Source: Vondammii sp040505895
GTDB lineage: Bacteria > Pseudomonadota > Gammaproteobacteria > Chromatiales > Chromatiaceae
Assembly: GCA_040505895.1 (NCBI GenBank)
Contig: JBEVXU010000007.1
Location: 310,001-374,000 of the forward strand
Length of the DNA stretch: 64,000 nucleotides
Direction of reading: 5' to 3'
Below, one piece after another: positions 9,626 through 20,000 of the stretch (positions within the stretch are counted from its first letter, which is position 1; the number at the start of each line of letters is the position of its first letter). The translations under genes and the position numbers were made by a program. Under the pieces are notes generated by a model. It was not told the origin of the DNA and ran no database searches. It was given only the letters and a program-made list of their open reading frames with translations.

Positions 9626-9655
9626 CTAGGTTCCGAAAAATAAAATAGTTAGGCT

Positions 9656-10408
9656 TTAATTAGCCGCACTGCAGATCGCCAGAAAATCTTCCGCATTCAA
9701 TGCAGCACCGCCAATTAGGCCGCCGTCAATATCCGCCTTGGCAATCAACTCTTCAGCATTACCCGGCTTCATGCTGCCACCGTAGAGAATACGCAACCCA
9801 TCCGCCACTGCACCATCCTTTGCTGCCACACGGGAGCGGATAAAGGCGTGTACATCCTGAGCCTGCTCCGGTGTTGCCGTCATACCGGTACCGATTGCCC
9901 AGACCGGCTCGTAAGCAACTACGCCATCAGCCAACGCAGCGGCACCCTCACGTTCAATGACCGCATCCAGTTGACGAGCAACAACCTCTTCGGTAATCCC
10001 CTGCTCGCGCTCTTCCAGCGTCTCACCAACACAGAGTATTGGCACCAGACCTGCGGTGCGTGCAGTCGCATATTTTTTCGCCACCAACTCGTCGCTCTCA
10101 CCGTGATAGGCGCGGCGCTCAGAGTGGCCGATAATGACGTACTTGCAGCCGAAGTCAAGCAGCATAGAGGCAGCAATTTCGCCTGTGTAGGCACCGGAAG
10201 TTTCGGCTGAAAGATCCTGACCGCCCCACACAACAGGAGTTCCCTGCAATTGGTTCTGAGTATCGGAGATATAAACAGCGGGGGCACAAACAGCAATCTC
10301 TGCCACTTTAACCTCAGCCTGTCCTGCTTTCAGTCCATCAAGCAATATTTTGATGCTTTCCCGGGAACCGTTCATCTTCCAGTTACCAGCGACTAATGGT
10401 TGACGCAT
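9656..10408 (-). CDS. tpiA: Triosephosphate isomerase
   Basis: Interconverts dihydroxyacetone phosphate and glyceraldehyde 3-phosphate (250 aa, cytosolic TIM barrel). The active-site Lys is in AGNWKMNG near residue 12, the electrophilic His in IGHSERR near residue 96, and the catalytic Glu in AYEPVWAIGTG near residue 167. The phosphate-binding loop YGGSMKPGN is present. Its place between glmM and secG matches Pseudomonas-type gene order. Confidence 0.97.
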   Translation of the reverse strand: MRQPLVAGNWKMNGSRESIKILLDGLKAGQAEVKVAEIAVCAPAVYISDTQNQLQGTPVVWGGQDLSAETSGAYTGEIAASMLLDFGCKYVIIGHSERRAYHGESDELVAKKYATARTAGLVPILCVGETLEEREQGITEEVVARQLDAVIEREGAAALADGVVAYEPVWAIGTGMTATPEQAQDVHAFIRSRVAAKDGAVADGLRILYGGSMKPGNAEELIAKADIDGGLIGGAALNAEDFLAICSAAN

Positions 10409-10505
10409 TGTCTATCTCCTTACTACGCAAAACAGCGCGGAATTTTACCTTTGGAGCGGGCGTAAAGCAAGGCAAAAAAACACCTAATACCGGAGTTTGA
10501 TCGAA

Positions 10506-10568
10506 GTAGGAGCGAACTTGTTCACTACAGGCAGTGCAGCATATTCGTCACGGACGAGTCCGTTCCTA
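10506..10568. repeat. REP-like palindrome, degenerate copy
   Basis: The left arm GTAGGAGCGAACTTGTTC and a decayed right arm (GAGTCCGTTCCTA) flank about 30 nt. It belongs to the same family as 23264-23329, 26644-26710, 35199-35262 and the half-copy near 42589. It sits between glmM and tpiA. Confidence 0.7.
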
Positions 10569-10580
10569 ATACTATAATGG

Positions 10581-11930
10581 TCAGCCGGCCAACTCCTCGA
10601 CAACATCTGCAAGCCGGTCTGCCAACGCACGTACCTGCTCGCCATCACGTCCCTCGACCATCACACGAATCAGTGGCTCTGTACCAGAGGGCCGTAGCAA
10701 AACCCTGCCGCTCTCCCCCAGTTCATCTTCTGCACAGGCAACGGCATCCACTAGCTTGTTGGATGCCATGATCATATCTGCCGCGCCACTACCAAGCCGG
10801 ACATTCTCCAATACCTGAGGGTACTTCTCCACACCACCTCGCAACTCGTCCAGAGTGCGGCCACTTTTCACCACCTCTGCCAGTACCTGTAGCGCGGAGA
10901 TAATACCGTCACCTGTGGTTGTACGGTCAAGGCAAATGATATGGCCCGAAGGCTCACCACCAAGGGATCCACCCGTTTTACGCATGCACTCCATGACATG
11001 GCGGTCACCCACATCTGTTCGCTTCAGACCGATGCCTTCACGGGCAAGAGCATGCTCAAGACCAAGATTGGTCATCAGTGTACCGACCACCGCCCCCTGC
11101 AGACCACCATTGAGTTTACGGGAGCGGGCAATAATATAGAGGATATCATCACCATCCAGCACAGCACCTCGAGCGTCGACCATCAACAACCGGTCGCCGT
11201 CGCCATCGAGGGCGATGCCGATATCCGCACTCTCCTTTCGAACCGCTTCCTGCAGTGCACCTATATGGGTTGAGCCAACCCCGGCATTGATATTGAGGCC
11301 ATCAGGCTCGGCCCCAATGGTGATAACTTCAGCGCCAAGCTCACTGAATACATTTGGAGCAATTTGGTAGGTGGCGCCGTTGGCACAATCGACAACCAGT
11401 TTCATGCCGGAAAAAGTCATCGTCCAGGGAATAGAGCTCTTACAGAACTCGGTGTAACGACCGGCTGCGTCATCCACACGAAAAGCCTTACCCAGGTATT
11501 CAGATTCAACCGTGGTCATCGGCTTATCCAACTCAGCCTCTATCGCCAATTCGACAGCATCGGGCAGTTTCTGACCCACTTCGGAGAAGAATTTTATCCC
11601 ATTGTCGTAGTGAGGGTTATGGGATGCACTAATGACAATACCAGCCTTGGCATGCAGGGTACGGGTAAGATGGGCAATCCCAGGCGTCGGCATTGGGCCA
11701 AGCAGGTAGATATCGACACCGGCGGCAGCCAAACCCGCCTCCAGTGCTGATTCAAGCATATAGCCCGAGATGCGTGTGTCTTTACCGATCACCACCTTGC
11801 TACCCAGCTCGCTACCCAGTACCCTACCGGCCGCCCAGCCCAGTTTAAGTACAAACTCCGGGGTAATCACTCCTTCGCCAACGCGGCCGCGAATACCATC
11901 TGTGCCAAAGTACTTCCTTTCCAACTTCAT
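10581..11930 (-). CDS. glmM: Phosphoglucosamine mutase
   Basis: Converts glucosamine 6-phosphate to glucosamine 1-phosphate, a step towards UDP-GlcNAc for peptidoglycan and LPS (449 aa). The N-terminal FGTDGIRGRVG is typical. The phosphoserine loop ISASHNPHYDNGIKFF is near residue 100, the metal-binding DGDGDR near residue 240, and the sugar-binding GGEPSGHI near residue 325. RPSGTEPLIRVM near residue 410 binds phosphate. It lies downstream of folP in the conserved ftsH-folP-glmM cluster. Confidence 0.97.
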   Translation of the reverse strand: MKLERKYFGTDGIRGRVGEGVITPEFVLKLGWAAGRVLGSELGSKVVIGKDTRISGYMLESALEAGLAAAGVDIYLLGPMPTPGIAHLTRTLHAKAGIVISASHNPHYDNGIKFFSEVGQKLPDAVELAIEAELDKPMTTVESEYLGKAFRVDDAAGRYTEFCKSSIPWTMTFSGMKLVVDCANGATYQIAPNVFSELGAEVITIGAEPDGLNINAGVGSTHIGALQEAVRKESADIGIALDGDGDRLLMVDARGAVLDGDDILYIIARSRKLNGGLQGAVVGTLMTNLGLEHALAREGIGLKRTDVGDRHVMECMRKTGGSLGGEPSGHIICLDRTTTGDGIISALQVLAEVVKSGRTLDELRGGVEKYPQVLENVRLGSGAADMIMASNKLVDAVACAEDELGESGRVLLRPSGTEPLIRVMVEGRDGEQVRALADRLADVVEELAG

Positions 11931-12016
11931 CCCCTTACTTCTGACTGGACTCTAATATTTAAGCTGCTAAATTTCTAAGCTGTGAATTAACATAAACGAC
12001 TACCCGATCCGCCCCA

Positions 12017-12856
12017 TCAACTGCCAATCCCTACAACTGCTGCAGCTACTCTCACCGCATCCACTGTCGGCTTAACATCATGCACCCGAATAATTGCAGC
12101 ACCTCGTTCTACCGCCATTACCGCCGTCGCCAGACTGCCGTAAAGGCGCTGATCCACCGGTGCATCGTCGAGAATCGCCCCGATCATCGACTTGCGTGAA
12201 ATTCCCACCAGTAGCGGCAACCCAAGCCGTGACAGCTCTTCAAGCTCGCTCAGGAGCTGCAGATTATGCGCCAGGGTCTTGCCAAAACCAAATCCAGGAT
12301 CAAGCAGTAGGCGGTCACGGGATATTCCAGCTGATTCACAGCCGGCAACCCGCCCGGAGAGAAAGGCACCTACTTCATTGGTAACATGATCATAGCTGGG
12401 GTTGGCCTGCATAGTACGCGGCTCACCCTGCATATGCATCAGACAGATGGGCACGGCAACTTCGGCAGCGACAGCCATAGCCCCTTCACCCTGCAGTGCC
12501 AGGATATCGTTGATCATACCTGCGCCGACTTTAACTGCCTCGCGCATCACCGCGGCTTTGCAGCTGTCGATCGAAATGGGAATGGGAAGCTCGGTCGCGA
12601 GAAGCTCAACCAATGGCATTATACGATCCAGCTCCTCCTGCTGAGAGACCTGCGCTGCCCCCGGACGGGTCGATTCGCCACCGATATCGATAATGTCTGC
12701 ACCCTCTTCCAGCATCTGGCGTGCTTGGGCAAGGGCTGCATCCGGGGAGAAGTAGACTCCACCATCAGAGAAGGAGTCTGGAGTGATATTGAGTATCCCC
12801 ATCACCCGGGGCTGGGAGAGATCAAGGCTTTTACCTGCGCAGTCGATAACCGTCAC
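12017..12856 (-). CDS. folP: Dihydropteroate synthase
   Basis: Condenses p-aminobenzoate with 6-hydroxymethyl-dihydropterin diphosphate in folate synthesis; the family is the sulfonamide target (279 aa, TIM barrel). Signatures are GILNITPDSFSDGG near residue 20, DIIDIGGESTRPGA near residue 55, LLDPGFGFGKT near residue 195, and the C-terminal RVHDV phosphate-binding motif. It lies between ftsH and glmM, separated from ftsH by 382 nt of repeats and a terminator, which suggests it has its own promoter. Confidence 0.96.
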   Translation of the reverse strand: MTVIDCAGKSLDLSQPRVMGILNITPDSFSDGGVYFSPDAALAQARQMLEEGADIIDIGGESTRPGAAQVSQQEELDRIMPLVELLATELPIPISIDSCKAAVMREAVKVGAGMINDILALQGEGAMAVAAEVAVPICLMHMQGEPRTMQANPSYDHVTNEVGAFLSGRVAGCESAGISRDRLLLDPGFGFGKTLAHNLQLLSELEELSRLGLPLLVGISRKSMIGAILDDAPVDQRLYGSLATAVMAVERGAAIIRVHDVKPTVDAVRVAAAVVGIGS

Positions 12857-12964
12857 AACTGTTATTTCTCTTCAAATATTACTAGACAGGCAGATGCAAC
12901 GTGCTGATTTGACACCTGTTACTCCCCGCGCTCACTCACAATATCAACAAACGTGGAAACGGCT

Positions 12965-13165
12965 ACAAAAGCCCCCTCTCCCCATCGAGGGTATTGTAAA
13001 AGTCCCCTCCCCCCACCGGGGAGAGGATTAGGGCGAGGGGGATCAATAGGTAACTTATTGATTTAATACACCCTCATCCGACCTACATGGACGTAGTAGT
13101 GTCGCGAGAGGGCAGGAGCCCGTAGCGACCTAACCTTCTCCCTCGTAGGGAGAAGGGACTGGAAC
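12965..13165. repeat. Cluster of GGGGAGAGG-type palindromes, one split by hairpins
   Basis: Two palindromic units fill most of the folP-ftsH gap. The first (about 12968-13042) has CCCTCTCCCC and GGGGAGAGGATTAGGG arms. The second (about 13070-13158) has CCCTCATCC and TAACCTTCTCCC, which are normally adjacent in this repeat type but are here separated by 51 nt (13080-13130). Those 51 nt contain small hairpins, including GGGCAGGAGCCC and CTACATGGACGTAG. A related palindrome occurs at 48724-48748. Confidence 0.75.
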
Positions 13166-13183
13166 AATTACCACACTCCTCAC

Positions 13184-13214
13184 AAAAAAGGCTGTGAAAA
13201 ATGCTCACAGCCTT
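13184..13214 (-). terminator. Intrinsic terminator after ftsH
   Basis: On the minus strand AAGGCTGTG and CACAGCCTT form a stem with an AGCATTTTT-type loop, followed by six T. It starts 25 nt after the ftsH stop codon, so ftsH transcription should largely end before folP. Confidence 0.85.
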
Positions 13215-13238
13215 GATGTAAATATACCGAAAGCAGTA

Positions 13239-15176
13239 TCAGTGCTGTCCTGCCGGACCGCCGATGGAACCTGAAGAGTCATCTTTTTGCTTGGCATCGG
13301 AATCCGCTTTCAAACCATCATCCGTCTTGTTATCCGAAGAGTCGTCATCACTCCAATCCTCCGGCACCCGTGGTGGTTTACCTGTCATGATGTCATTGAT
13401 CTGATCGCTATCGATAGTCTCGTACTTGATCAGCGCCTTAGCCATGATATGGAGCTTCTCCAGATTCTCCTCAAGGATATTCTTCGAGCGAGTGTAGTTG
13501 CGATCGATGAAGCTGTGAATCTCTTCATCGATGGCGTGCGCCGTCTCATCGGAGACATTTTTATGCTGGGTCACCGAACGACCGAGAAATACCTCTTCCT
13601 CATCCTCGCTATACATCAGCGGCCCCAGTTTCTCTGATAGCCCCCACTTGGTGACCATACTCCTGGCAATACCGGTAGCACGCTGGATATCGTTCTGGGC
13701 ACCGGTGGTGACACTATCCTTACCGAAGATCAGCTCCTCGGCGATACGGCCACCAAACAGGCTGGAGATCTGACTTTCAAGATGCTCCTTGCTGAGGCTG
13801 TAGCGATCTTCCACCGGCAGAAACATGGTAACACCGAGTGCGCGACCACGGGGGATGATACTCACCTTGTAGACCGGATCATGGGAAGGCACCAGACGCC
13901 CGACGATGGCGTGACCCGCCTCATGATAGGCCGTCAACTCCTTCTCCTTCTCGCTCATCACCATGGAGCGCCGCTCTGTGCCCATCATGATCTTATCTTT
14001 GGCCTTCTCCATGTCCGACATATCAACATGTCGTTTGTTGGCGCGAGCGGCAAAGAGAGCCGCTTCATTGACCAGATTGGCCAGATCAGCACCAGAAAAA
14101 CCGGGGGTACCACGTGCGATCAGAGAGGCTTTGATATCCTCTGACTGAGCCACTTTGCGCAGGTGAACCTTAAGGATCTGCTCCCTACCGCGCACATCGG
14201 GTAGAGGCACAACCACCTGACGGTCGAAACGACCGGGACGCAATAGTGCCGGATCAAGAACATCGGGACGGTTGGTGGCAGCGATAACGATGACGCCTTC
14301 ATTGCCTTCAAAACCATCCATCTCAACCAACAGCTGGTTAAGGGTCTGCTCACGCTCATCGTGACCACCGCCAAGACCGGCACCACGATGACGGCCTACC
14401 GCATCGATCTCGTCGATGAAGATGATACAGGGAGCATGCTTCTTTGCCTGCTCGAACATGTCACGCACACGGGAAGCACCGACACCAACGAACATCTCAA
14501 CGAAATCAGAACCTGAGATGGTGAAGAACGGCACCTTAGCCTCACCGGCAATGGCCTTCGCCAACAGGGTCTTGCCCGTACCGGGGGAGCCCACCAGGAG
14601 TACGCCGCGGGGGATCTTGCCGCCCAGCTTCTGAAATTTGGAGGGGTCACGCAGGAAATCCACCATCTCAGAGACCTCCTCTTTGGCCTCCTCGATACCG
14701 GCCACATCGCCAAAGGTGATCTTTACCTGATCTTCGTTGAGAAGCCGCGCCTTGCTTTTACCGAAGGACATGGCACCGCGACCACCGCCACCACCCTGCA
14801 TCTGACGCATGAAAAATATCCACAAGCCGATGAGAATAAACAGCGGGAACCAGTTGATCAGGATCTGTACCAGAATCGATGGTTTCTCAGGTGGTGTCGC
14901 AACAATCGACACGTTATTGGTAAGCAGGTCACCCACCAGTCCGTCATCGCCTGGGCTGTAGGTGGAGAAAGTGGCGCCAGTGGTCAGGGTGCCCTCAATC
15001 TCGCGACCATTTTTGATATTGACCGACTGCACCCCACCCTCTTTCACCTGAGCGATGAAATCAGAATAGGGCAGCACATTGGCACGTGTCGATTGAGTGG
15101 AAAAATTATTAAAAACCGACATCAGGACGATCGCAATAACCACCCAGAGAATCAGATTTTTTGCCATATCATTCAA
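13239..15176 (-). CDS. ftsH: ATP-dependent zinc metalloprotease FtsH
   Basis: Inner-membrane AAA+ protease (645 aa) that degrades membrane proteins and short-lived regulators. The order is TM helix at residues 7-22, periplasmic domain, TM near residue 110, and the AAA module with Walker A GSPGTGKT near residue 198. Walker B IIFIDEIDAVG and the second-region-of-homology RPGRFDRQ follow, then the zinc site HEAGH near residue 420. The C-terminal 50 residues are acidic and Asp/Ser-rich. It follows rlmE by 119 nt, the classical gammaproteobacterial arrangement. Confidence 0.97.
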   Translation of the reverse strand: MNDMAKNLILWVVIAIVLMSVFNNFSTQSTRANVLPYSDFIAQVKEGGVQSVNIKNGREIEGTLTTGATFSTYSPGDDGLVGDLLTNNVSIVATPPEKPSILVQILINWFPLFILIGLWIFFMRQMQGGGGGRGAMSFGKSKARLLNEDQVKITFGDVAGIEEAKEEVSEMVDFLRDPSKFQKLGGKIPRGVLLVGSPGTGKTLLAKAIAGEAKVPFFTISGSDFVEMFVGVGASRVRDMFEQAKKHAPCIIFIDEIDAVGRHRGAGLGGGHDEREQTLNQLLVEMDGFEGNEGVIVIAATNRPDVLDPALLRPGRFDRQVVVPLPDVRGREQILKVHLRKVAQSEDIKASLIARGTPGFSGADLANLVNEAALFAARANKRHVDMSDMEKAKDKIMMGTERRSMVMSEKEKELTAYHEAGHAIVGRLVPSHDPVYKVSIIPRGRALGVTMFLPVEDRYSLSKEHLESQISSLFGGRIAEELIFGKDSVTTGAQNDIQRATGIARSMVTKWGLSEKLGPLMYSEDEEEVFLGRSVTQHKNVSDETAHAIDEEIHSFIDRNYTRSKNILEENLEKLHIMAKALIKYETIDSDQINDIMTGKPPRVPEDWSDDDSSDNKTDDGLKADSDAKQKDDSSGSIGGPAGQH

Positions 15177-15295
15177 GCTATTAACCCTCTAAAGCCGAAT
15201 CGGGCCGAATGGTGTTCGGCCCAAAACAGCTGTCAATATCAGGAAACGACTGAAATTCAGTCAGTTACACTAATCCATAGTTATTTAGTACAGTA

Positions 15296-15916
15296 CTACA
15301 CATTATAGTTCATCGCCACTAGGTAGACCTCTCGGCTACGGGGACGAGACGCTTTCGGTTTCCTCGTCACCACCTTAGCAAAGGAGGCACGGAGGTCCTT
15401 GACATATTGATCAAAACCCTCACCCTGAAACGCCTTAACGACGAAACCACCACCGGGACGCAGCACCTCTCGGGAAAAATCGAGAGCCAGTTCACAGAGA
15501 TACATGGCTCGGGGCAGATCAACAGCAGCGGTACCGGTTATATTTGGGGCCATATCGGAAATTACAAGGTCAACCTGACTGCCATTGAGAACCGCCTTAA
15601 TGGTCTGCAGTAGCTCTTCCTCGCGGAAATCCCCCTGAATAAAGTCAACGCCCGCCAGAGAATCCATCGGCAGAATATCCAGTGCCACCACCCGTCCCTT
15701 GTGACCCACCAGTTTAGCGGCGACCTGTGACCATCCACCCGGTGCTGCTCCCAGGTCTACCACAGTCTGCCCAGGCATTAACAGCCGATCTTTCTCATTT
15801 ATTTCCAGAAGCTTATAAACCGCGCGTGAACGATAGCCCTCCTTCTGGGAGCGCTTCACATACTCATCATTCACATGGCGATCAAGCCAGCGACGGCTGC
15901 TTTTACTTTTCTTCAT
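15296..15916 (-). CDS. rlmE: 23S rRNA 2'-O-ribose U2552 methyltransferase
   Basis: RlmE (RrmJ/FtsJ), 206 aa, methylates U2552 of 23S rRNA in the A-loop of the ribosome. The SAM-binding motif DLGAAPGGWSQ is near residue 54. The catalytic K-D-K-E set is recognisable as K in RAVYKLLE, D in ISDMAPN, K in FVVKAFQGEG and E in SREVYLVA. It is transcribed divergently from yhbY; the 101 nt between them should hold both promoters. Confidence 0.97.
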   Translation of the reverse strand: MKKSKSSRRWLDRHVNDEYVKRSQKEGYRSRAVYKLLEINEKDRLLMPGQTVVDLGAAPGGWSQVAAKLVGHKGRVVALDILPMDSLAGVDFIQGDFREEELLQTIKAVLNGSQVDLVISDMAPNITGTAAVDLPRAMYLCELALDFSREVLRPGGGFVVKAFQGEGFDQYVKDLRASFAKVVTRKPKASRPRSREVYLVAMNYNV

Positions 15917-16017
15917 GGATATCTATCTTACCAAACCAGCTCTTAACAATAATCCTGTGATGTTATGTAAAAGGGAACTGCGCTACAATCCGCCTCCTTC
16001 GCACCCTGGAGCACGAT

Positions 16018-16317
16018 ATGTCCTTGAGCAAAAAACAGAAACGCCACCTGAAGGGTTTGGCACACAGCCTTAAACCAGTAGTTATGGTCGGCCAGCATGG
16101 TCTTACCGACGGCGTTTTCAATGAGCTGGATATCGCTCTGAATACCCACGAACTGATCAAAGTGAGAGTCAGTGCCGGAGACAGGGAGGAGCGAAAAGCG
16201 ATGCAGGAGACGCTTTGTCAGAAGAGCGGCGCAGAGCTCGTCGATAGCATCGGCCACATCTCCATCCTCTATCGCCATAACCCGGATGAGCCAAAGGTCA
16301 CTATTCCGAAAGACTGA
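16018..16317 (+). CDS. yhbY: YhbY-family RNA-binding protein
   Basis: Small CRM-domain protein (99 aa) associated in other bacteria with 50S ribosomal subunit precursors. The fold signature is LSKKQKRHLKGLAHSLKPVV followed by MVGQHGLTDGV, a GxxG-type RNA-binding loop. The start has a good GGAG ribosome site (CTGGAGCACGAT before the ATG). It sits divergent from rlmE and convergent with greA, exactly as in E. coli and Pseudomonas. Confidence 0.94.
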   Translation: MSLSKKQKRHLKGLAHSLKPVVMVGQHGLTDGVFNELDIALNTHELIKVRVSAGDREERKAMQETLCQKSGAELVDSIGHISILYRHNPDEPKVTIPKD

Positions 16318-16330
16318 TCTTTTGTTAATT

Positions 16331-16415
16331 TTAATTGGGGTCAGAGTAAAATTTTATTCTTTCAGAAGAAATATTAAGTCCCTCTCTATCAAAATTTTAC
16401 TCTGACCCCAATTAA
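16331..16415. repeat. Perfect 25-bp inverted repeat (RAYT-type MITE or terminator)
   Basis: TTAATTGGGGTCAGAGTAAA plus ATTTT at 16331-16355 is repeated exactly in inverse at 16391-16415, with 35 nt between. The GGGGTCAGAGTAAAAT core resembles termini I associate with REP-associated tyrosine transposase elements in Gammaproteobacteria; no transposase gene is present here. Placed between the convergent yhbY and greA stops, the very stable stem may also act as a two-way terminator. Confidence 0.85.
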
Positions 16416-16422
16416 ACAAACC

Positions 16423-16899
16423 TTACTCGTAACGCACCTCTAAAATCTCCATATGACGCAGACCGGCGGGAATCTGTACCGCCCCCACATCACCCGCCGA
16501 CTTACCGATAAGTGCACGAGCCATAGGGGAACTTACAGAGATCAAGCCTTGCTTGATGTCGGCTTCATCTTCACCTACCACCCTGAATGTGTGCTCTTCA
16601 TCAGCCTCCTCTTCATAGACATCAACGGTAGCGCCAAAAACCACCCGACCATCCGGATCTAATGTGGTGACGTCGATAATCTGGGCATGAGAGAGCTTAC
16701 CATCAATATCTTTGATACGGCCTTCAATAAAGCCTTGCTGCTCCCGAGCAGCATGATACTCAGCATTCTCTTTCAGATCACCGTGAGCTCTCGCCTCAGA
16801 AATTGCCTGAATCACCCTGGGCCGGGCAGTGCCCTTGAGCTCAGTCAGCTCTTCACGCAGTGCCTTTGCACCCCGGGCGGTCATAGGTACCTTACTCAT
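16423..16899 (-). CDS. greA: Transcription elongation factor GreA
   Basis: Rescues backtracked RNA polymerase by stimulating transcript cleavage. With the start at 16899 (MSKVPMTARGAKALREEL) the protein is 158 aa, the E. coli length; an ATG at 16914 would add MEAFF and is less likely. The coiled-coil tip with the two acidic residues is in the N-terminal domain, and signature 1 is AISEARAHGDLKENAEYHAA. It lies downstream of carB in the conserved carA-carB-greA order. Confidence 0.96.
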   Translation of the reverse strand: MSKVPMTARGAKALREELTELKGTARPRVIQAISEARAHGDLKENAEYHAAREQQGFIEGRIKDIDGKLSHAQIIDVTTLDPDGRVVFGATVDVYEEEADEEHTFRVVGEDEADIKQGLISVSSPMARALIGKSAGDVGAVQIPAGLRHMEILEVRYE

Positions 16900-17019
16900 A
16901 AAAAACGCCTCCAAATCTTCTAGCTATTGTCTTTCAGCTACCGTCAAAAATACATGGCAGCTTTGCCGCACATAGGTGTACTACAAGCGCGCCCTATAAA
17001 TCGGCGCACCAAGACCTAA

Positions 17020-20000
17020 TCAGTGCAGATCCTGCAACCGATTAACCTGGGTGGTATCCGCCTGCTTCAGCGCCAGACTAAAGGCTTCACCACCCGACAT
17101 GGTGGTGGTGTAGGTCACCTTATGGCGCAGTGCTGCATGACGAATAGCGGCTGAATCCGCAATCGCCTTTTTACCCTCGGTGGTATTGATGATCAGACTG
17201 AACTCATCATTCTTGATCATATCGACGATATGGGGCCTGCCCTCAGCCACTTTGTTAACCCTGGCACACTCGACACCGGCATCCAGGATCGCCTGACAGG
17301 TCGAGCCGGTTGCAGAGAGATCAAAGCCCAGCTCATTCAGATCCCTTGCCACAGCAATAATTCGACCTTTGTCATTGTCGCGCACGGAGAGCAGAGCGCG
17401 ACCGGATCTGGGTAGCAGGTCGCCTCCCCCTTCCATCGCCTTGGCAAAGGCCTCACCAAAGGTTCTACCGACGCCCATCACCTCACCCGTGGACTTCATC
17501 TCTGGCCCCAACAGGGTATCGACACCCGGGAACTTGACGAAGGGGAAGATCGCCTCTTTAACAAAATAGTTTTCAGGTATCACTTCCTTGGTAACGCCCT
17601 GTTCCTGCAAGCTGGTGCCAGCCATACAACGCGCCGCTACCTTTGCCAGCTGTACGCCGGTCGCCTTGGAGACGAATGGCACAGTACGCGATGCCCTGGG
17701 GTTCACTTCCAGCAGGTAGATATCATCACCCTTGATGGCAAACTGGGTATTCATCAACCCCACCACCTTGAGTTCCAGTGCCAGCTTACGCATCTGCTCA
17801 CGCATCCGATCCTGGATCGCCGGCGAGAGGGTGTAGGGAGGCAATGAACAGGCGGAGTCCCCGGAGTGTACACCGGCCTCCTCGATATGCTCCATGATGC
17901 CACCGATCAGTACATCTTTTCCATCGCAGATGGCGTCGACATCCACCTCAATGGCATCGTTAAGGAAGTGGTCAAGCAGTACCGGAGAGTCGTTGGAGAC
18001 ACTCACTGCCTCACGCATGTAGCGGCGCAGGTCATCCTCATCATGGACGATCTCCATGGCACGGCCACCAAGCACATAGGAGGGGCGAACCACCAATGGA
18101 TAACCTACTTCTTCCGCCAACAGCACCGCCTGCTCAGGTTCAGTAGCGGTACGGTTGGGCGGCTGTTTCAGGCCCAAGTTCTCGACCAGCTGCTGGAAGC
18201 GCTCACGATCCTCAGCCAAATCGATGGAGTCGGGGCTGGTACCGATAATCGGGGCACCCGCCGCCTCCAGCGCTTCCGCCAGCTTCAGCGGGGTTTGACC
18301 ACCGTACTGTACAATGACGCCTGCGGGCTTCTCGATATCGATCACTTCAAGCACATCCTCCAGGGTGAGCGGCTCGAAATAGAGCCGGTCGGAGGTGTCG
18401 TAGTCGGTGGAGACGGTCTCGGGATTACAGTTGACCATAATGGTCTCGTAGCCATCCTCCCGCAAAGCGAAGGCGGCATGTACACAGCAGTAATCGAACT
18501 CAATACCCTGGCCGATACGATTGGGCCCGCCACCCAGCACCATGATCTTTTTGTTACTACTGGGGTTGGCCTCGCACTCCTCCTCGTAGGTGGAGTACAT
18601 ATAGGCGGTGCTGGTGGAGAACTCCGCCGCACAGGTATCAACCCGCTTGAACACCGGGCGCACATTGGCGGCGTGTCGCTGCTTGCGAACCTCAGCATCA
18701 CTGACACCAACCAGGGCAGCCAGACGTGCATCGGCAAAGCCCTTGCGTTTCAGGTAACGCATGCGATCAGCATCAAGGGAGGCTATACCGCCGTCACGCA
18801 CCTCATCTTCCAGCGTCACCAGCTCTTCAATCTGCACCAGGAACCAGGGATCGATCTTGGTGACATCGAACACCTCATCCATGCTCATGCCGTAACGGAA
18901 GGCATCGGCAACATAGAAGATCCGCTCCGCACCCGCTTCCCGCAGCTCATGACGGAGAATGCTCTTGGCCTCATCCGCTTCCAGATCCAAAACCTCGTCG
19001 AAGCCGTTCTTGCCGATCTCGAGGCCACGTAAGGCTTTCTGCATCGACTCTTGGAAGGTACGACCAATGGCCATCACCTCACCCACCGACTTCATCTGTG
19101 TAGTCAGGCGATCAGGTGCTGTCGGGAACTTCTCAAAGGCGAAACGTGGGATCTTGGTAACTACATAATCGATAGAAGGCTCAAAAGAGGCCGGTGTTGC
19201 ACCGCCGGTGATCTCATTTCGCAGCTCATCAAGGGTGTAGCCCACCGCCAGCTTCGCCGCCACCTTGGCAATGGGAAAACCGGTCGCCTTGGAGGCGAGA
19301 GCGGAGGAGCGGGAGACACGCGGATTCATCTCGATAATGATCATCCGTCCGTCTTCAGGATTAATGGCAAACTGGACGTTGGAGCCACCAGTATCAACAC
19401 CGATTTCACGCAGCACCGCCAGGGAGGCGTTACGCATGATCTGGTACTCTTTGTCGGTCAGCGTCTGGGCAGGAGCAACGGTGATGGAGTCCCCGGTATG
19501 GATACCCATGGGATCAAGATTCTCAATGGAGCAGATGATGATGCAGTTGTCCTTGTGGTCACGCACCACCTCCATCTCATACTCTTTCCAACCGAGAATC
19601 GACTCCTCGACCAGCAACTCCCTGGTAGGTGACAGGTCAAGGCCGCGCTCGCAGATCTCGACAAACTCATCCTTGTTGTAGGCGATACCACCACCGGAAC
19701 CACCCATAGTAAATGAGGGGCGGATGATGGTGGGAAAACCGATTGAGGCCTGCACCTGGAACGCCTCTTCCAGACTGTGCGCTACTGCTGCACGGGGCAT
19801 ATCCAGGCCGATCTTCAGCATCGCCTTGCGGAACAGATCCCGGTCTTCCGCTTTATCGATCGCTTCGCGGGAGGCACCGACCATCTCTACACCGTGCTTC
19901 TCCAATACGCCTTCCCGCACCAGATCAAGAGCGCAGTTAAGCGCAGTCTGACCACCCATGGTGGGCAGCAGCACATCCGGCCGCTCTTTCTCAATGATGC

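Noticed and set aside
12965..13165. CRISPR array
   Set aside because: The repeats are palindromic GGGGAGAGG units, not evenly spaced direct repeats with unique spacers, and there are no cas genes. No CRISPR array is seen anywhere in the window.
17866..19032. 388-codon open frame on the plus strand opposite carB
   Set aside because: It is fully antisense to a textbook carB, shows no family and has no ribosome site; long shadow frames are common opposite GC-rich conserved genes.
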